60,556 bases of DNA. Source: Terfezia claveryi (taxonomy: Eukaryota > Ascomycota > Pezizomycetes > Pezizales > Pezizaceae). The stretch spans positions 1-60,556 of the forward strand of contig WHUX01000281.1 of the NCBI GenBank assembly GCA_015179025.1. The letters are read 5' to 3'. Position numbers and translations under genes: made by a program. Positions 20,426 through 32,404 of this stretch are shown here, in pieces (the stretch's first letter is position 1; each line of letters starts with the position of its first letter). The notes under the pieces were generated by a model that was given only the letters and a program-made list of their open reading frames with translations, had not been told where the DNA came from and ran no database searches.

Positions 20426-23313
20426 ACTGGGGGAGGGAATATTCACTCTACTTATAAGGGATCAGTTCAAATCAGCAAAATGACTCTCAGCGATATTCTT
20501 TATGTTCCGCATTTCCCTCGCAATCTCATTAGTATAGCTAAGATATACTAGCAAGGAGCAATGCTTGCTCTAGGCATGCAAAATACCCTCACCTATTAAG
20601 ATCAGATTATTCTGCTTACCACATTGAATGATATATATCAATTGGAAGTCGTTCCAATTGAAACTCACCTAACGGAGGAACAAGCTATGCAATGGCACAT
20701 TAGGTATGGACACCTTCCCTTCCCTACTTTTAGAAGAATACCCGAGGCACCCGAGCATCTCAGCCGCTGCACTCAGCAATATGAAGTATGTATTACAACT
20801 AAAATGACTCGGCCTCAGTCCACAATACATAGAATTCGAACGTCCCAAATAGGTCAAATTGTTCACTCCGACCTTTGCGGTCCTATGCCTGTGGAAGATC
20901 TCTGTCATTGAAAATATATGATTACACTTATAGATAATTTCTCACGATTTACGATAACTCAGGCTATTGCCTCAAAATCTGATGCAGCTGAAGCGCTTCA
21001 ATGTATAATGTCATACTTCACCAATCTTACCAATGCAAGGGTTCAATTGCTGCAAACGGATTTTGGAGGGGAGTTCAAGTCCACCAAATTTCGCCAATGG
21101 CTTGCAAAAGAAGGGATCAGTGAGAAGCCTACTGTACCTCGTCACAGCGAGACGAATGCTATTGCTGAAAGATCTAACCGAACTATTATGATAATGGTCT
21201 GAATGAACCTCAAGCGAATGCCGAACTCCACTTGGTCTCTAGCAATGGAATATACAATATTTATCAAAAATCGAATTCCATATAACTCATTGAATGGGGA
21301 AGCCCCTCTATAAAAGATCAAGCCAGGAATAGACATTCAAAATAAGTAAAAGCGTTTTTGGCCTTTTGGAGAAATTGTCTACTGTCATGTATATACTGAT
21401 GGTAAGCTCACTGATAGAGTGGTAGAAGCGAAAATAGTAGGATTTACATCTACATACGGTGTCTACAAGATCATACTACCATCGAAGTAGGTTACTACAG
21501 TAAAGAACCCTATTTCTAAGACAAAGCACTCATCTGACATAAAACTTACATTACCTACCAGTGCATCTACCAATTCACCTATCAACTTGCCTACCAATTC
21601 GCCTATTAATTTGCCTACCAATTCGTCTACCAATTCAATCACCAATTTGCCAGGGAACTGGCCAGACAATTCACCTGCGAATTCCCCAGCACCAGCCAAT
21701 TTACCAGTTAATTCACTAGCCAATTTGCCTGCCAATCTGATTACCAATTTACCAGCCCCAAATCAGCTGCCAGATGAGCCATGGAAGAAATATGCCAATA
21801 CATGGCCCGCGGCGCTCAGAACAATGTGCAATGACAGAGAAGCAAGCGAACAGCTTTTACAGGAAGTGCAGTAGGAGCCCGCACCTGCACCGGAGTCCGC
21901 GCCTGCACCGGTACTGAGACGAATCGTGAGAAGTACAGCTAGAATACTTCCGATACAACTAGATCAAGACTCAGCATATGGGCTCGTTACTGAGAGTCAC
22001 CTGACAATGAGTGAGGTGCTTAGCTCATCAGATAGAGGAAAGTGGGAGCAAGCCATTCAAAGGGAGCTTGAGCTTTTGGCTAAATATGAGGTCTATGAAT
22101 GAGTAGATAAGGTGCCTGAAGGAGCCAAAATCATCGATACCAAATGGGTGCTAAGGGAAAAAACTGATAAACTGCTTGGTAACCCAAAGCGCTATAAGGC
22201 TCGTTTGATAGCTAGGGGTTTTTCGCAAAAACCTGGGATCGATTATGATCGTCATGGGACTTATACTCCAGTTTGCCGTGAGGAAACCTGGCGCATACTA
22301 ATCTGTCTTGGTATTAAGAGCAAGCTGATTATGCGGCAATATGACATTGAAGGTGCCTTCCTCAATGGTCCTCTTGAAGAGATCCTATATATAGTTGACT
22401 GGTAGGCTACTAGAAGTAAAGCATGGCGATTGAAGAAATCACTTTATGGGATAAAGCAGGCAGCTCATAATTGGAACAAGGTGATCGATAATGTCCTGAA
22501 GGGCTTGGGGTTCGTGCAATGCAAGGATGATCTGGGCCTGTATTATCGAGTGTCAAATGGAGAGCTAATAGTAATCCATGTCCATGATCTCCTATATGGT
22601 TTTTTGACCTACAAAACGGCAAGCAATTGGAAAGAAGCTATGAGACAGTTTTTCACCTTGTAAGAGCGGGGTCTACCGCAGCGTTATTTAGAGATGACAT
22701 TCACTTGGGGAATAAATGAGGTTGTTATTACAGGAGCAGACCAAATTAAAGAATTGGCTAGGGAAGTCAAGATTACCCATACAGTAAAGACTTTCTATCT
22801 GGAGGAGGACCCACCAGAGGTGCGGGAGAAAAGTGATATAAGGGAATTTCAGGCAATAACCGGTCGGCTTCTATATATTGCCCATATGTGGCATCCTGAT
22901 ATTCGTTACACTGTTCAGAGACTCTCTCTCGTTGCATCTAAGCCTTCAACCTATGACTGGAGAAAGGCATTAAAGGTGGTGGTATTCTTGTTAGGAACAA
23001 AAAACTTGGGGATATGCCTGACAGGAGAAGACATGAGTCATGTTGATATTTACACTGATGCGGAGGAAGAAGAGTTGGAAGAAAAGGCAACTAGTGGGAT
23101 TCTGATAATGGCTGGAAAGTCACCGATAGGATGGGCCTCTAGAAAGCAGGATGTGACCACTCTGTCATCCACGGAAGCGGAGTATATTGCCATGGGGGCA
23201 GGTACACAGGACGCATTGTGGTTTGGAAAGCTGTTCGATCATTGTGGCATCAAGTCCGAGATCTGGCTGTGGACAGACAGTCAAGGAGGAGCAAATCTCT
23301 CATACAACCTAGA
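20426..23313 (+). pseudogene. Copia pol: integrase, reverse transcriptase, RNase H (5' part)
   Basis: The integrase zinc region (MQWHIRYGHLPF, then a C-x5-C pair) and DDE core lie at 20690-21190. A low-complexity N/P/L/T-rich linker lies at 21560-21770 (repeated NLPTNSP units). Reverse transcriptase runs 22112-22660 (WVLREK, YKARLIARGFSQ, YDIEGAFLNG). Its catalytic YVDD is replaced by HVHD near 22576. RNase H is seen at 23040-23313 (VDIYTDAEEEE, SSTEAEYIAM, WLWTDSQGG). The frame is cut at 23313 by the gypsy LTR and resumes at 29951. More than ten in-frame stops are present. Confidence 0.85.
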
Positions 23314-23926
23314 TGTTACAGGCGAGCTGTAACTACGAGAATATTTCGGAGGAAAGGGTAGATAATAGTAGAGCAAAGTATAAACGCAGCTATAACTTGG
23401 GTGTAATACAGACTCGATAAGAGTAAAGCTATATGAGACTTAGAACACCACTTGGGTCTTAATGTATTAACTATGTAGAAGCGGTGGGTTATATAGAAGC
23501 TTAGATCTGATAACGAATAATCAGATCTGGACGATGCTTCCTATAACAGCTTAGTAGTATTGATGTCAGGTCGTTACCGAAATGGGTAACCACTTCCCAA
23601 TTAGGAATACTGCAGTCTAATATACATTGATTAGTCAGCCTGAACTTCAACGCATTGCAGTCAGGCTGACATACAGGACCTGAACTCGAGTACATCCAAT
23701 AACGATACATGAATGACAAACATAAGAATATAATGGAAACATATCGAAGAGAATACATGTATGAGAGCCAACCTCAGAGACACACACTTCAATAGCCAAT
23801 CCCTTTAACGCTTTATTCCCAAGCGTGCTACCCGCATCTGTATGGGTGATTAGTCCATCACAGTTAGCAGCTATAGCAGGGTATCGGTTCCACCGGGGGT
23901 GTAGGTCTCTTACCTGAGCCATAACA
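23314..23926 (-). repeat. 3' LTR of gypsy chromovirus 1
   Basis: This 613-bp repeat starts TGTTACAGGCG and ends CATAACA on the plus strand. It pairs with 29338-29950, with about twelve differences by eye, mostly transitions. The element is on the minus strand, so this is its downstream LTR. A purine-rich tract (AAATGGGGAGTAA on the minus strand) precedes it. Confidence 0.9.
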
Positions 23927-24219
23927 TTACTCCCCATTTCGAGGCAGCTGCCCTTAGCTGAATACAAGTCCTTCCGACCCTGGATAAGACAAGTATTAGT
24001 AACAACTCAGGTAACTTCCTGGTGGTAGGCACTAACCAACTAGCTAGATACCTTCACTCCCATTTAAGGGTACCACAAGACTGGTGTGTCTACACATACA
24101 TGCCATGGCCGTTAAAAACCAAACCTCTCGCCAAAAAACCCACAGGGAAAAGGCAATGAGTAGGAGGGTAAAAGGTACCATGTCTTCGTCCATTGAAATT
24201 TCCTGATGTAGAGCCAGCC

Positions 24220-27200
24220 TCATACATCTCTTTCATCTCGTGGCTTATTAGGGAACTTCTCTCGATACTCTCTGAGCTTCTCCGAGCAGTTATCCAACTT
24301 GTCAAAGGTCTCCCAAGTGTCTTCAAACTCCGTATATCCTTCCCAATGCACCCTATACTTGACTATTCCTCTATTTTTGCGAGAGTCCACAATGGATTCG
24401 ACTTCGAAGATATCTGGTTCATCTTCATCCATATCTTGTGGTTCACCTCGTCGTTTGAATGGTTTTAGGAGGGTTACATGAACAACATTATGCTATCATG
24501 TGCCTTGTGGAACTTCGAGCCTATATGCGTGTGAACCGATAGCTTCAATGACCTTGTAGGGCCCTATCCACTTGCTGGTGAGGGAACAGTTGTTCCCAGC
24601 TCGTATTTGTAGGTTCCGGCGGTCAACCAATACCCAGTCGTCAATAGCAAACCTGCGTGCCTTCTCGAGGTGTATAGCACTTCTTTTATGGTTGATTTGC
24701 TTGAGGGTATCGTGAATTTGGTTGTGCACAGTTGTCATTCGGTCTAGCCATTCTTCTGGAGCGGGAGAGGAGAATTCGTAGTCATCTGATAGGTGAATGG
24801 TGCGAGGGTCGAAGCCATACAAACTTCGGTAAGGGGAGTACTTATGGGTAGAGTGGGCGGTAGTATTATAGGCAAACTCGGCTAAGGGTAGCCATCGTTT
24901 CCAATGGGCTTGTCTGTCATGACAGTAGATACGGAGATACTGCTTAAGTGTTTGGACTGCTCATTCAGCAAGTCCATCGGTCTGAGGGTGATAGGCGGTG
25001 GAGAGGTGGAGGGTTATGTTGAGCTTTTGATTAAGCTCCTTGAGGAATCTGGAAGCAAATTGTGGACTGCAGTCAGAGGTGATATGTCGGGGGAGGCCAT
25101 AGAGTCTCCATATCTCGTTAATATAGGTATCAGCAACATCGGATGCTGTCCATGTAGTTTTTGCTGGAATATAGTGTTGTACTTTCGTAAACCGGTCCGT
25201 GATAACGAGTATTGCATTGAAACCTTCTGACTCTGGTAGCTCACCAACGAAGTCCATAGCTATTTCCTCAAATGGTCGTTCTCCAGTTGGCATTGGTACC
25301 AACTTCGTTTGCCTGCTATGCCTATCTGCCTTTGCTTTCTGACACTTAGTACATCCTGCCACATAGTTCGCTATATCTTCCTGCCACTTATCCCATGTAA
25401 AGTTCCTTGACACTAGCTCTTGAGTACGATGTCTTCCCCAATATCCTGCCACTTGACTATCATAGTGCTGTCTTAACACTTCCAACTTGAACTCGGAGGG
25501 TACTACCCATAGTCCATCCTTCTTCTGCCATCCGGCCACATCTATTCCTTCCACTTCCACATCTTCGGCTTCCTCTTCATCCTCTTCCCCAAGTACCATT
25601 AGCTGTCCATCTTCGAAAAATCTAGCATCCATGCCGGATTTCTCTTCCTCTAAACGTCTGGACAGGCCATCAGGCTTGCCCATCTTCGAACCGGGTCTGT
25701 AGTGAATATTGTAGATGAACTCAGACATGTGGAGGTACCAGGTAGCTTGATGGGAGTTGAGCTTCTGTTTGGTGTTAAAATATTGTAACCCTTGGTGGTC
25801 TGTATAGACGTTCACTGAAACGCCAACCAACCAATCTCGCCACTTCCGGAAGCAATCTACGATTGCAAACAACTCTTTATTGTGGATAGGCCAGTTGCGT
25901 TGAGCTGCGGAGAGGGTTTTTGCATGGTATTCAACAGGGTGAAGCTGCTTTCCTCCATTGACAATATGATATTGAGAGAGAATACCAGCGATAGCTTGGT
26001 TGCTAGCATCAGTCTCTATGATTGTCTCGAGTTGTCTGTCAAACTGTGTGAGGATGGGAGCAGTGAGGAATCGTTCTCGGAGGTCATCAAAGGCTTGCTG
26101 TTGTTCATGTCCCCAACTAAAAGGAATATCTTTCGTTAAGTCGATTAAGGGACGTGCCTTTGCACTATAGTCGGCAATAAATCGATGGTAATAATTAGCG
26201 AAGCCTAGGAATGCTTGAACCTCTTTCTTCTTGGTAGGAATGGGCCACTTGGACATAGTTTCGAGCTTGGAGGGATCCATTTGGACGTGTTGGCCATTAA
26301 TAATATGACCAAAGAATAAGGTCTCCTGGACATGGAACTCGGACTTCATGAGGTTAACGGCTAACCCATGTTGGATGCATTGCTGAAGAACTTTTTCGAC
26401 TAGTTGTTGATGTTCTTCCTCTGTCTCACCTCCGTAGATGAGTATGTCGTCCAAGTACCAGATACATCCTTCCATATCCTTGAAGATCATATCCATCATC
26501 TCTTGAAATGTAGCGGGGGCATTGGTCAACCCAAATGGCATCACAGTATACTCGAATAGTCCCTTCTTCGTCCTGAATGCTGTCTTCCATTCATCTCCTG
26601 GTACAATCCTGATGAGGTTATACCCATTTTTGAGGTCCAATCGTGTGAACCATTTACCTCCACGAGTTCTATCAAGCAACTCGGAGATAAGAGGGAGTGG
26701 GTATTTATTTGGCACCGTGAGATGGTTAAGGGCTCAGTAATCGACACATAGCCTTAAAGATCCGTCTTTCTTTCGAACAAATAGGATGGGTGCACCGGCG
26801 GAGGAGCGTGAGCGTCGAACTTTGGTAGTGGGAAGGTTCTCATCAAGGTACTTCTGAAGGGCTTCGTCTTCCTCCCATGTGGTCTTGTAGATGGCCCCGA
26901 ATGCTATCTTTGCAGTTGGGTCTTGGAGGGGGATTTCATGGTCCCATGGCTTGTGTTCAGGGAGTCTAGCTGCCTGTTCTGCGGTAAAGCAATGTGCGTA
27001 ACGAGAGTATCGTTCGCTTGCGTCAATGATAAGTACGATCTCGCCATCCTCTAGTGGCTCTTCAACTTTAAGAACAGAAACAGTAGGAATCCATCTAACA
27101 GAGCACGGAATAACCAAACCTGTAGAGACCTGTCTCAGGCACCTGTCCTGAGTATCCACCGAAAATCCATTTTCTTGTAACCAAGACAAACCCAAAATAA

Positions 27201-27426
27201 CATCCTTCTTTCCAATATCCAAAACTTCAGCATCCATCTTAAACTTACCCAAAAAACGAGAAGAAGAGTCCAACATATCAAACCTCGTATTAACCACATA
27301 TTTTCCACCAGAAATTCGAGATCCATCTCCCTGCCTAACCTTAACTTCCCTAGCTCTTTTCCAAATTCCCAACTTAATTGCTAACCTTTTTCCAATGACT
27401 GGAGCACTAGCTCCACAGTCTATCAC
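24220..27426 (-). pseudogene. Gypsy 1 pol: protease to chromodomain
   Basis: Read on the minus strand, the aspartic protease has DCGASAPVIGKRL at 27420-27380. RT has TRLDLKNGYNLIRI and YLDDILIYG (about 26465-26440). RNase H has ETDASNQAIAGILSQ, and YTDHQGLQYF for its later acidic site. Integrase has the C-x2-C zinc pair CTKCQKAKADRH and the core VITDRFTKVQHYI ... TSDCSPQFASRF ... YHPQTDGLAE. A C-terminal chromodomain lies at about 24400-24240 (FEVESIVDSRKNRGIVKYRV, then HWEGYTEFEDTWE). Stops interrupt at about 26733, 24960 and 24493. The tail chromodomain is known to steer such elements to heterochromatin. Confidence 0.88.
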
Positions 27427-27515
27427 TGCTTCTATCTCTTCCCCAGCAATGAAAATTCGGACCGTCAGAAGGGGAGAGTGTCTAGGAGTATGTCCGACAG
27501 TCGGTGATGTACTCC

Positions 27516-29279
27516 TTATTCTTTTCCCGATTCTTCTTTTTCAGAACCTAACTCAGTGATTTTGAGGTGTCCTTTATCAGTCCGAACTTTCTTGTTGGTA
27601 TGTTCTTGGTTTCGGTTATTAGTGCTAGCATTTGTAGGAGGAGGAGTCTTCAATCGTTTGTCCTTCTTGCAGTCTTTAGATAGATGACTACTTCTTCCAC
27701 ACCATACACATTGCCTTTCTTTTGCTCGTTTGTTGAAGGTTTGTGAAGGGATGCGGATTGATCCATCTGGCATAGTTGTTGATTCATGACGAGTATTCGC
27801 AGTTGTAGTATTCCCTCCTCGAAGTTGTACTCGCTCTTCAAAGGTTCTTTTCTTTGATACCGGTTGCGTTGGAGGAGCATGACGGTTATGACTTTGAAAC
27901 TCAGTGGAAATGATATCCATTTCGATAAGCTTCTGTCTCCATTGGTGAGGGAAGGTGCGGAGGTTTTCGTAGTGGGCCATTGATTTGCGGAGATCATGGG
28001 GAAGGTTGGAGATTATAATATTGTTGACCTGCATCTCGGATAGTTTGGCATAATTGTTAAGCCTATCTACCTCCATTAAATAATCTAAGATAGAACTAGT
28101 CTTTTTTAATGCCGCTAGGTTATGATATGCTCGATCTGCCTGGTAGTGGTCCCCATAATACAGTTCCATGGCTTCCTTAACCTCCTTCCAGGTATGATAC
28201 TTAACTCGGTTAGCCTTCCACCAATCCAATGCTTTTCCATCTATTGATAACCCAACATATGCTAGCTTCTGGTCTTCATTTCGGGTGAGAGTGATGAGAA
28301 AGTAATCGTCCATTTGAAGGATCCAGCCTTCAAGGTGTGTTCGGTCCCCTTTGAATTTATTCGGGGGTGGTGCTTTGCCTGCTATCTGCTTATCTTCGAA
28401 GATCCCAAGTCCTACTAGAGGTGGTAGAGGAGGAGTGGGGTCTCTGGGTCGTCTTTGTTCGACTGGTGGTGGAGGAGGTGGTAGTATACCTCCTGCTGCT
28501 TGCTCGAGTCTTTGTGCTGTATTTGCTGGAGGATGCATAGGCTGAGGAGCCTGTACTCGTCGTTCTACCCTTTCAAGTCGATCTTGAAAGCTAGTAAATT
28601 GTCCTTTCATCCCAGCAAATTGTCCTTCAATACTAGCAAACCTTTGCTGATATTGGTCATAGTAGAAGTCAGCTTGTCCTTTAAGATATCGAAGGTTGTG
28701 GTGAATTGTCTGAAACTCCTTTGTTTGGTTCTCTTGTCCAGAAATAATAAGGTTCTGGATCTATGACAGGGCACTTTGTGTATCATTCGATAATTGTGCA
28801 TGTTTATTGGCAGCAGCATTAGCTGTGTTCTGGATGTTTGCTGCACTTTACTGAATGAATTCGGTATGTGCTGTCTGTGTCTGTTGTAGCTGTTGTACCT
28901 GTGCTAGTGCAGCTTGCTTTTCTGCCTCTAAACGCTGAACTTGTGCCTTCATGGCAGCGTATCCAGGATCAACGGGAGTTTGGTGGCGAGCTGCTGGTCG
29001 CTTGCCCTTAGTGGAGGGTCCTGGATTGATAGATGGAGCTACTGATGGAGCGACTGATCGTATGATAGGTTCTGGAGAGGAGGAGGATATTGATCCAAGT
29101 CCTATTTGTTGATGGGGGGTGCCCCAGCGTTCCTGAAACTGTGGAATCTGGGATGAGGGAGCATAGTATTGCTCGATAAATTGTTCAGCTCGTTGTTGTA
29201 CTTGAACAACACTATCATTATCGGTGTCAGCCATAGGCTCATCAGAGGCTTCACCAAGTAATCCTCTCAACATCGACAT
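27516..29279 (-). pseudogene. Gypsy 1 gag
   Basis: Translation starts near 29279 (MSMLRGLLGEASDEP) and contains a coiled-coil-like Q/A-rich stretch (QRLEAEKQAALAQVQQLQQT). It is cut by TAA at about 28850 and TAG at about 28760, both one transition from glutamine codons. The main 364-codon part (28610-27516) is the retrotransposon Gag domain (LEGWILQMDDYFLI, YYGDHYQADRAYHNL), followed by a CCHC knuckle CVWCGRSSHLSKDC near 27715-27670. Confidence 0.85.
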
Positions 29280-29337
29280 AGTTGTAGGGGATTGTAAGGT
29301 GTCGGTGTCTATAGAGGTGTATAGACAAGCGGTGTAA

Positions 29338-29950
29338 TGTTACAGGCGAGCTGTAACTACGAGAATACTTCGGAGGAAAGGGTAGATAATAGTGGAGCAA
29401 AGTATAAACGCAGCTATAACTCGGGTGTAATATGGACTCGATAAGAGTAAAGCTATATGAGACTTAGAACACCGCTTGAGTCTTAATGTATTAACTATAT
29501 AGAAGCGGTGGGTTATATAGAAGCTTAGATCTGATAACGAATAATCAGATCTGGACGATGCTTCCTATAACAGCTTAGTAGTATTGATGTCAGGTCGTTA
29601 CCGAAATGGGTAACCACTTCCCAATTAGGAATACTGCAGTCTGACATACATTGATTAGGCAGCCTGAACTTCAACGCATTGCAGTCAGGCTGACATACAG
29701 GACCTGAACTCGAGTACATCCAATAACGATACATGAATGACAAACATAAGAATATAATGGAAACATATCGAAGAGAATACATGTATGAGAGCCAACCTCA
29801 GAGACACACACTTCAATAGCCAATCCCTTTTACGCTTTATTCCCAAGCGTGCTACCCGCATCTGTATGGGTGATCAGTCCATCACAGTTAGCAGCTATAG
29901 CAGGGTATCGGTTCCACCGGGGGTGTAGGTCTCTTACCTGAGCCATAACA
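29338..29950 (-). repeat. 5' LTR of gypsy chromovirus 1
   Basis: This is the upstream LTR of the minus-strand element, 613 bp long and co-terminal with the copy at 23314-23926. The primer-binding region would read TTACACCGCTTG on the minus strand just inside it. I did not match it to a particular tRNA. Confidence 0.88.
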
Positions 29951-30153
29951 CTGGACTTTCACAAGCTAACAAAACACATCTGACAGCGACATCATTTCGT
30001 GCAGGAATGCGTGGAAGAGGGATTGCTGAGCGTGCATTGGGTGCCCGGCGATGAGAATCCAGCTAATATGCTAACGAAATGCATAACAGGAGAATGCTTG
30101 ATGTATCTTGCTGCGAAAGTGGGTGTGAAGACAGCCAGCTGATCAGAGGGGGG
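29951..30153 (+). pseudogene. Copia RNase H, 3' part
   Basis: This continues the copia frame after the gypsy insertion. It has LDFHKLTKHI, then VQECVEEGLLSVHWVPGDEN and PANMLTKCITGE, the usual copia RNase H end, with a stop near 30140. The purine tract and 3' LTR follow at once. Confidence 0.85.
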
Positions 30154-30452
30154 TGTTGAATAAGTAATCACCCGGCTACCCAAGGAACACTGGATGCAGA
30201 AGAATAGTTGGAAATGCTGGATGCGGAAGTGTAAGGAATGCCGGACATGGAGGAGAAGAAAATTTCTGCATGATGGTGCAATTGGTCGTTAGTCGTGATA
30301 GCTGTCGCAGTTGATGGGATGGATGTTGGGATGGATGTTATTTTGTCTATTTAAAGGGGACTATCTCTACTCTTGTTATCTTGGTTTTTGTATCGATTAT
30401 TGAATACATCTCTTTATCTACAGTGTGAACACTGTCCCATTTATTTATTTCA
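30154..30452 (+). repeat. 3' LTR of Ty1/copia element
   Basis: This is the 299-bp partner of 19110-19408, starting TGTTGAATAAG. It is followed by the target duplication TGCAC (30453-30457). Confidence 0.9.
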
Positions 30453-30629
30453 TGCACATCATATGCGTGCTTCCTGCTTAGCTATACGGCTCGCAGCGGC
30501 TTGCACATCATATTGCGTACTCACACCTTGCTCGCACTCATATCGTTGCTTCATGCCTAGCTATACGGCTTGCAACGGACATGTGCTTCTCCTTCTTCTT
30601 CATGCTTTAGATATACGCTCATACATGTA

Positions 30630-31252
30630 CCGTATTAATTCGCGAGTAAGAATGCTGTCTTACTAACAAACGGGCGGTCGGAGGGGCCTTAAATTTACTG
30701 TCTTATACACGGTACTAGCTTAAACACGGGGTACTTTCTTATAAAAGAAGGGGGGGGTAAGGGAAAAAAAAAAATTTCCGCAACCAAAAAGATTTTCGGA
30801 ACAACACCGACAGTAGCATAATTGATATCTTTTTACACGATCTCCACTCCAAGCGTAATTGTAGCACATTGCGTAGCCTCTTCTTCAGTAATGTAATCTC
30901 CATGCTCATTGTCACTTCCGAATCCACCTCTGATAGTGCTGGAATGACTGTCCGCCTGCTAGAGTTCTGCAGTTGCAAGACGGAGGTTGCGCGAGGTCTT
31001 TGGCTGGTGGTTTGCGCACTGGGTCCAGCACGAGGTGCCAGCGGGATTGACATTGTACAAGTGATGGTGATGAGTGAAAGAAGCCGGTTGTGCGAGTCAA
31101 CATCGACATTACTATACTACTGTCCTATAAGAAAAATTTGCTGTCTTAAACACGATTCGCATATCTTGGCCAAAATTAGGCTGTTTTACCCCTGTCTTAT
31201 ACACGAATACTGTCCTGCCGAGTAGTACTTTCTTACTCGCGAATTAATACGG
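30630..31252 (-). mobile_element. TA-flanked inverted-repeat element (Tc1/mariner/pogo type)
   Basis: Perfect 23-bp TIRs (30630-30652 and 31230-31252, outer bases CCGTATTAATTCGCGAG) are flanked by TA (30628-30629, 31253-31254). The subterminal regions carry repeated CTGTCTTATACACG-type motifs on both sides. A 104-codon minus-strand frame (31053-30739) has a C-terminal-tail look seen in pogo-type transposases (a TPR-rich linker, then a leucine-rich helix LLKKRLRNVLQLRLEWR). No DDE core is present, so this is a deletion derivative of 623 bp. Confidence 0.75.
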
Positions 31253-31439
31253 TATATATATCTCGTTCATGTTCCTACTTGTTCGGGATAACAACTGAAG
31301 CAATCACTTCACTCAATACAATACATGCACTCACTGTGTATGCGAACATCTTCTTCTCTTCATATTCCTCTCTCCAGTGACCAACTCGCTCTGTTCGTAC
31401 CTTCCTTCAGTGAACACTTAGATCTCTCCGCTCGCCTGT

Positions 31440-31626
31440 TGCTATTCCTATTCCGATAGGTTATATCTAGAGGGTAGAGAGATTTCCTATATTGAACCAT
31501 ACCTTGTCACCTACTTGGTATGTGCATGCAGGCTTGGTTTTCTTATCCGCTTGTTCCTGCTATGTTGCCTGTGCCCTGGCAATTTCGGTTCGCAGATGTT
31601 CTGTGATCTCCTTGAACTTGGTAGCT
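31440..31626 (-). pseudogene. Ty3/gypsy integrase C-terminal relic
   Basis: The minus strand reads ATKFKEITEHLRTEIARAQA, a TAG where glutamine is usual, then QEQADKKTKPACTYQVGDKVWFN. This is the classic C-terminal integrase segment of fungal gypsy elements. It is cut on one side by retroposon S4. No LTRs of its own are visible. Confidence 0.65.
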
Positions 31627-32050
31627 TTTTTTTTTTTTAAATCTATATACTCATTACTCATATTCGGTCCCATTAGGGGTCCTTGATCAGCCACCCGGAA
31701 CCTCGGGTGGATTCATGACACAGGAAGTTAATCTGCCGGGTCCGCCAGTAAATAAAAGAAAGAGAAAACTTCCATGCCGTCATTAACGGGCTATTACCAG
31801 ATTACCCGTTGAGGGCCGACTGAAAAGCAAACATAGAATGCTCGAATAGGAAGGAGCCGTTAATAGAATCCCCTCGCCAGTGGAATGTATATCTCGCGCA
31901 CTGGGAGGAAATCAAGCGCAGGTCAACAAAGCGCAGGTAGGAAAGTAAGAAGAGCCACTCAAGTAAGTAAATTGGGAACTAGAGTGGAAATAAACCCCTC
32001 ACCAGTGGAGACAAAGAATATGGAAAAACTGCCCTAAGTTAAATTAAACA
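31627..32050 (-). mobile_element. SINE-like retroposon S4
   Basis: A T run (31627-31639) is followed by the family 3' region in reverse: ACTCATTACTCATATTCGG, GGTCCCATTAGGGGTCC, CCACCCGGAACCTCGGGTGG and GAAGTTAATCTGCCGGG. It sits in the gypsy integrase relic. The 5' end is uncertain. A matching TSD was not found. Confidence 0.6.
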
Positions 32051-32077
32051 AGATTCCCCCTTGTCTATCTGTCATCA

Positions 32078-32404
32078 ATGGTATCTATCACCTGCCCAGT
32101 CGTATTCTGTAGTGCAGAAGAATCTCCTGCCCATGCGGAGCCTCTGCTCGATGTCGATCTCTTCCGCCATGTAGATGACCAGCGACGATGCCAGTTTTCC
32201 GACCCTTCTTCCTTCCTACAGCAGCCAGCGTATGCCCAAAATTTTGGCCTTGCTATTGTCTTCTTCGATCCAGCGGCACATCAACCGGGCTTGTATTTTA
32301 TTGGGGCCACATGTAAGGCTATGGCTCTCGTTGACAAATTGATGGGGTATAGTCGGTTTGGCCGGTGGCCTTGGATGGTTCGCGGGTGGGGTTGGTTCTT
32401 CCAT
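32078..32404 (-). pseudogene. LINE ORF1-like relic
   Basis: On the minus strand the segment reads NSKAKILGIRWLL, a stop, EGRRVGKLASSLVIYM and LRMGRRFFCTTEYDW. This has the look of the RNA-binding region that precedes the zinc knuckles in ORF1 of fungal Tad1/Mgr-type LINEs. The plus-strand 116-codon frame over the same bases is then a shadow. Support is by pattern only. Confidence 0.45.

Larger units (their letters stand above)
23314..29950 (-). mobile_element. Ty3/gypsy chromovirus 1, nested in the copia RNase H
   Basis: This 6637-bp element has matching 613-bp LTRs and the gag, protease, RT, RNase H, integrase, chromodomain order on the minus strand. The flanks are CTAGA (23309-23313) and CTGGA (29951-29955), a 5-bp TSD with one transition. 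Joining the flanks restores the copia RNase H frame. Stops such as VDY*ALN (R expected, CGA to TGA) show RIP-like inactivation, but the catalytic RT motif YLDD is intact. Confidence 0.92.
19110..30452 (+). mobile_element. Ty1/copia retrotransposon, split by a nested gypsy element
   Basis: The copia element consists of two 299-bp LTRs, gag, protease, integrase, reverse transcriptase and RNase H, and a purine tract (AGAGGGGGG, near 30145-30153) before the 3' LTR. Without the nested gypsy it would be about 4.7 kb. The order integrase before reverse transcriptase identifies copia. Many stops are one C-to-T or G-to-A change from Q, R or W codons, so the element is dead. About 2 percent LTR divergence suggests a fairly recent insertion hit by RIP-like mutation. 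Confidence 0.9.
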
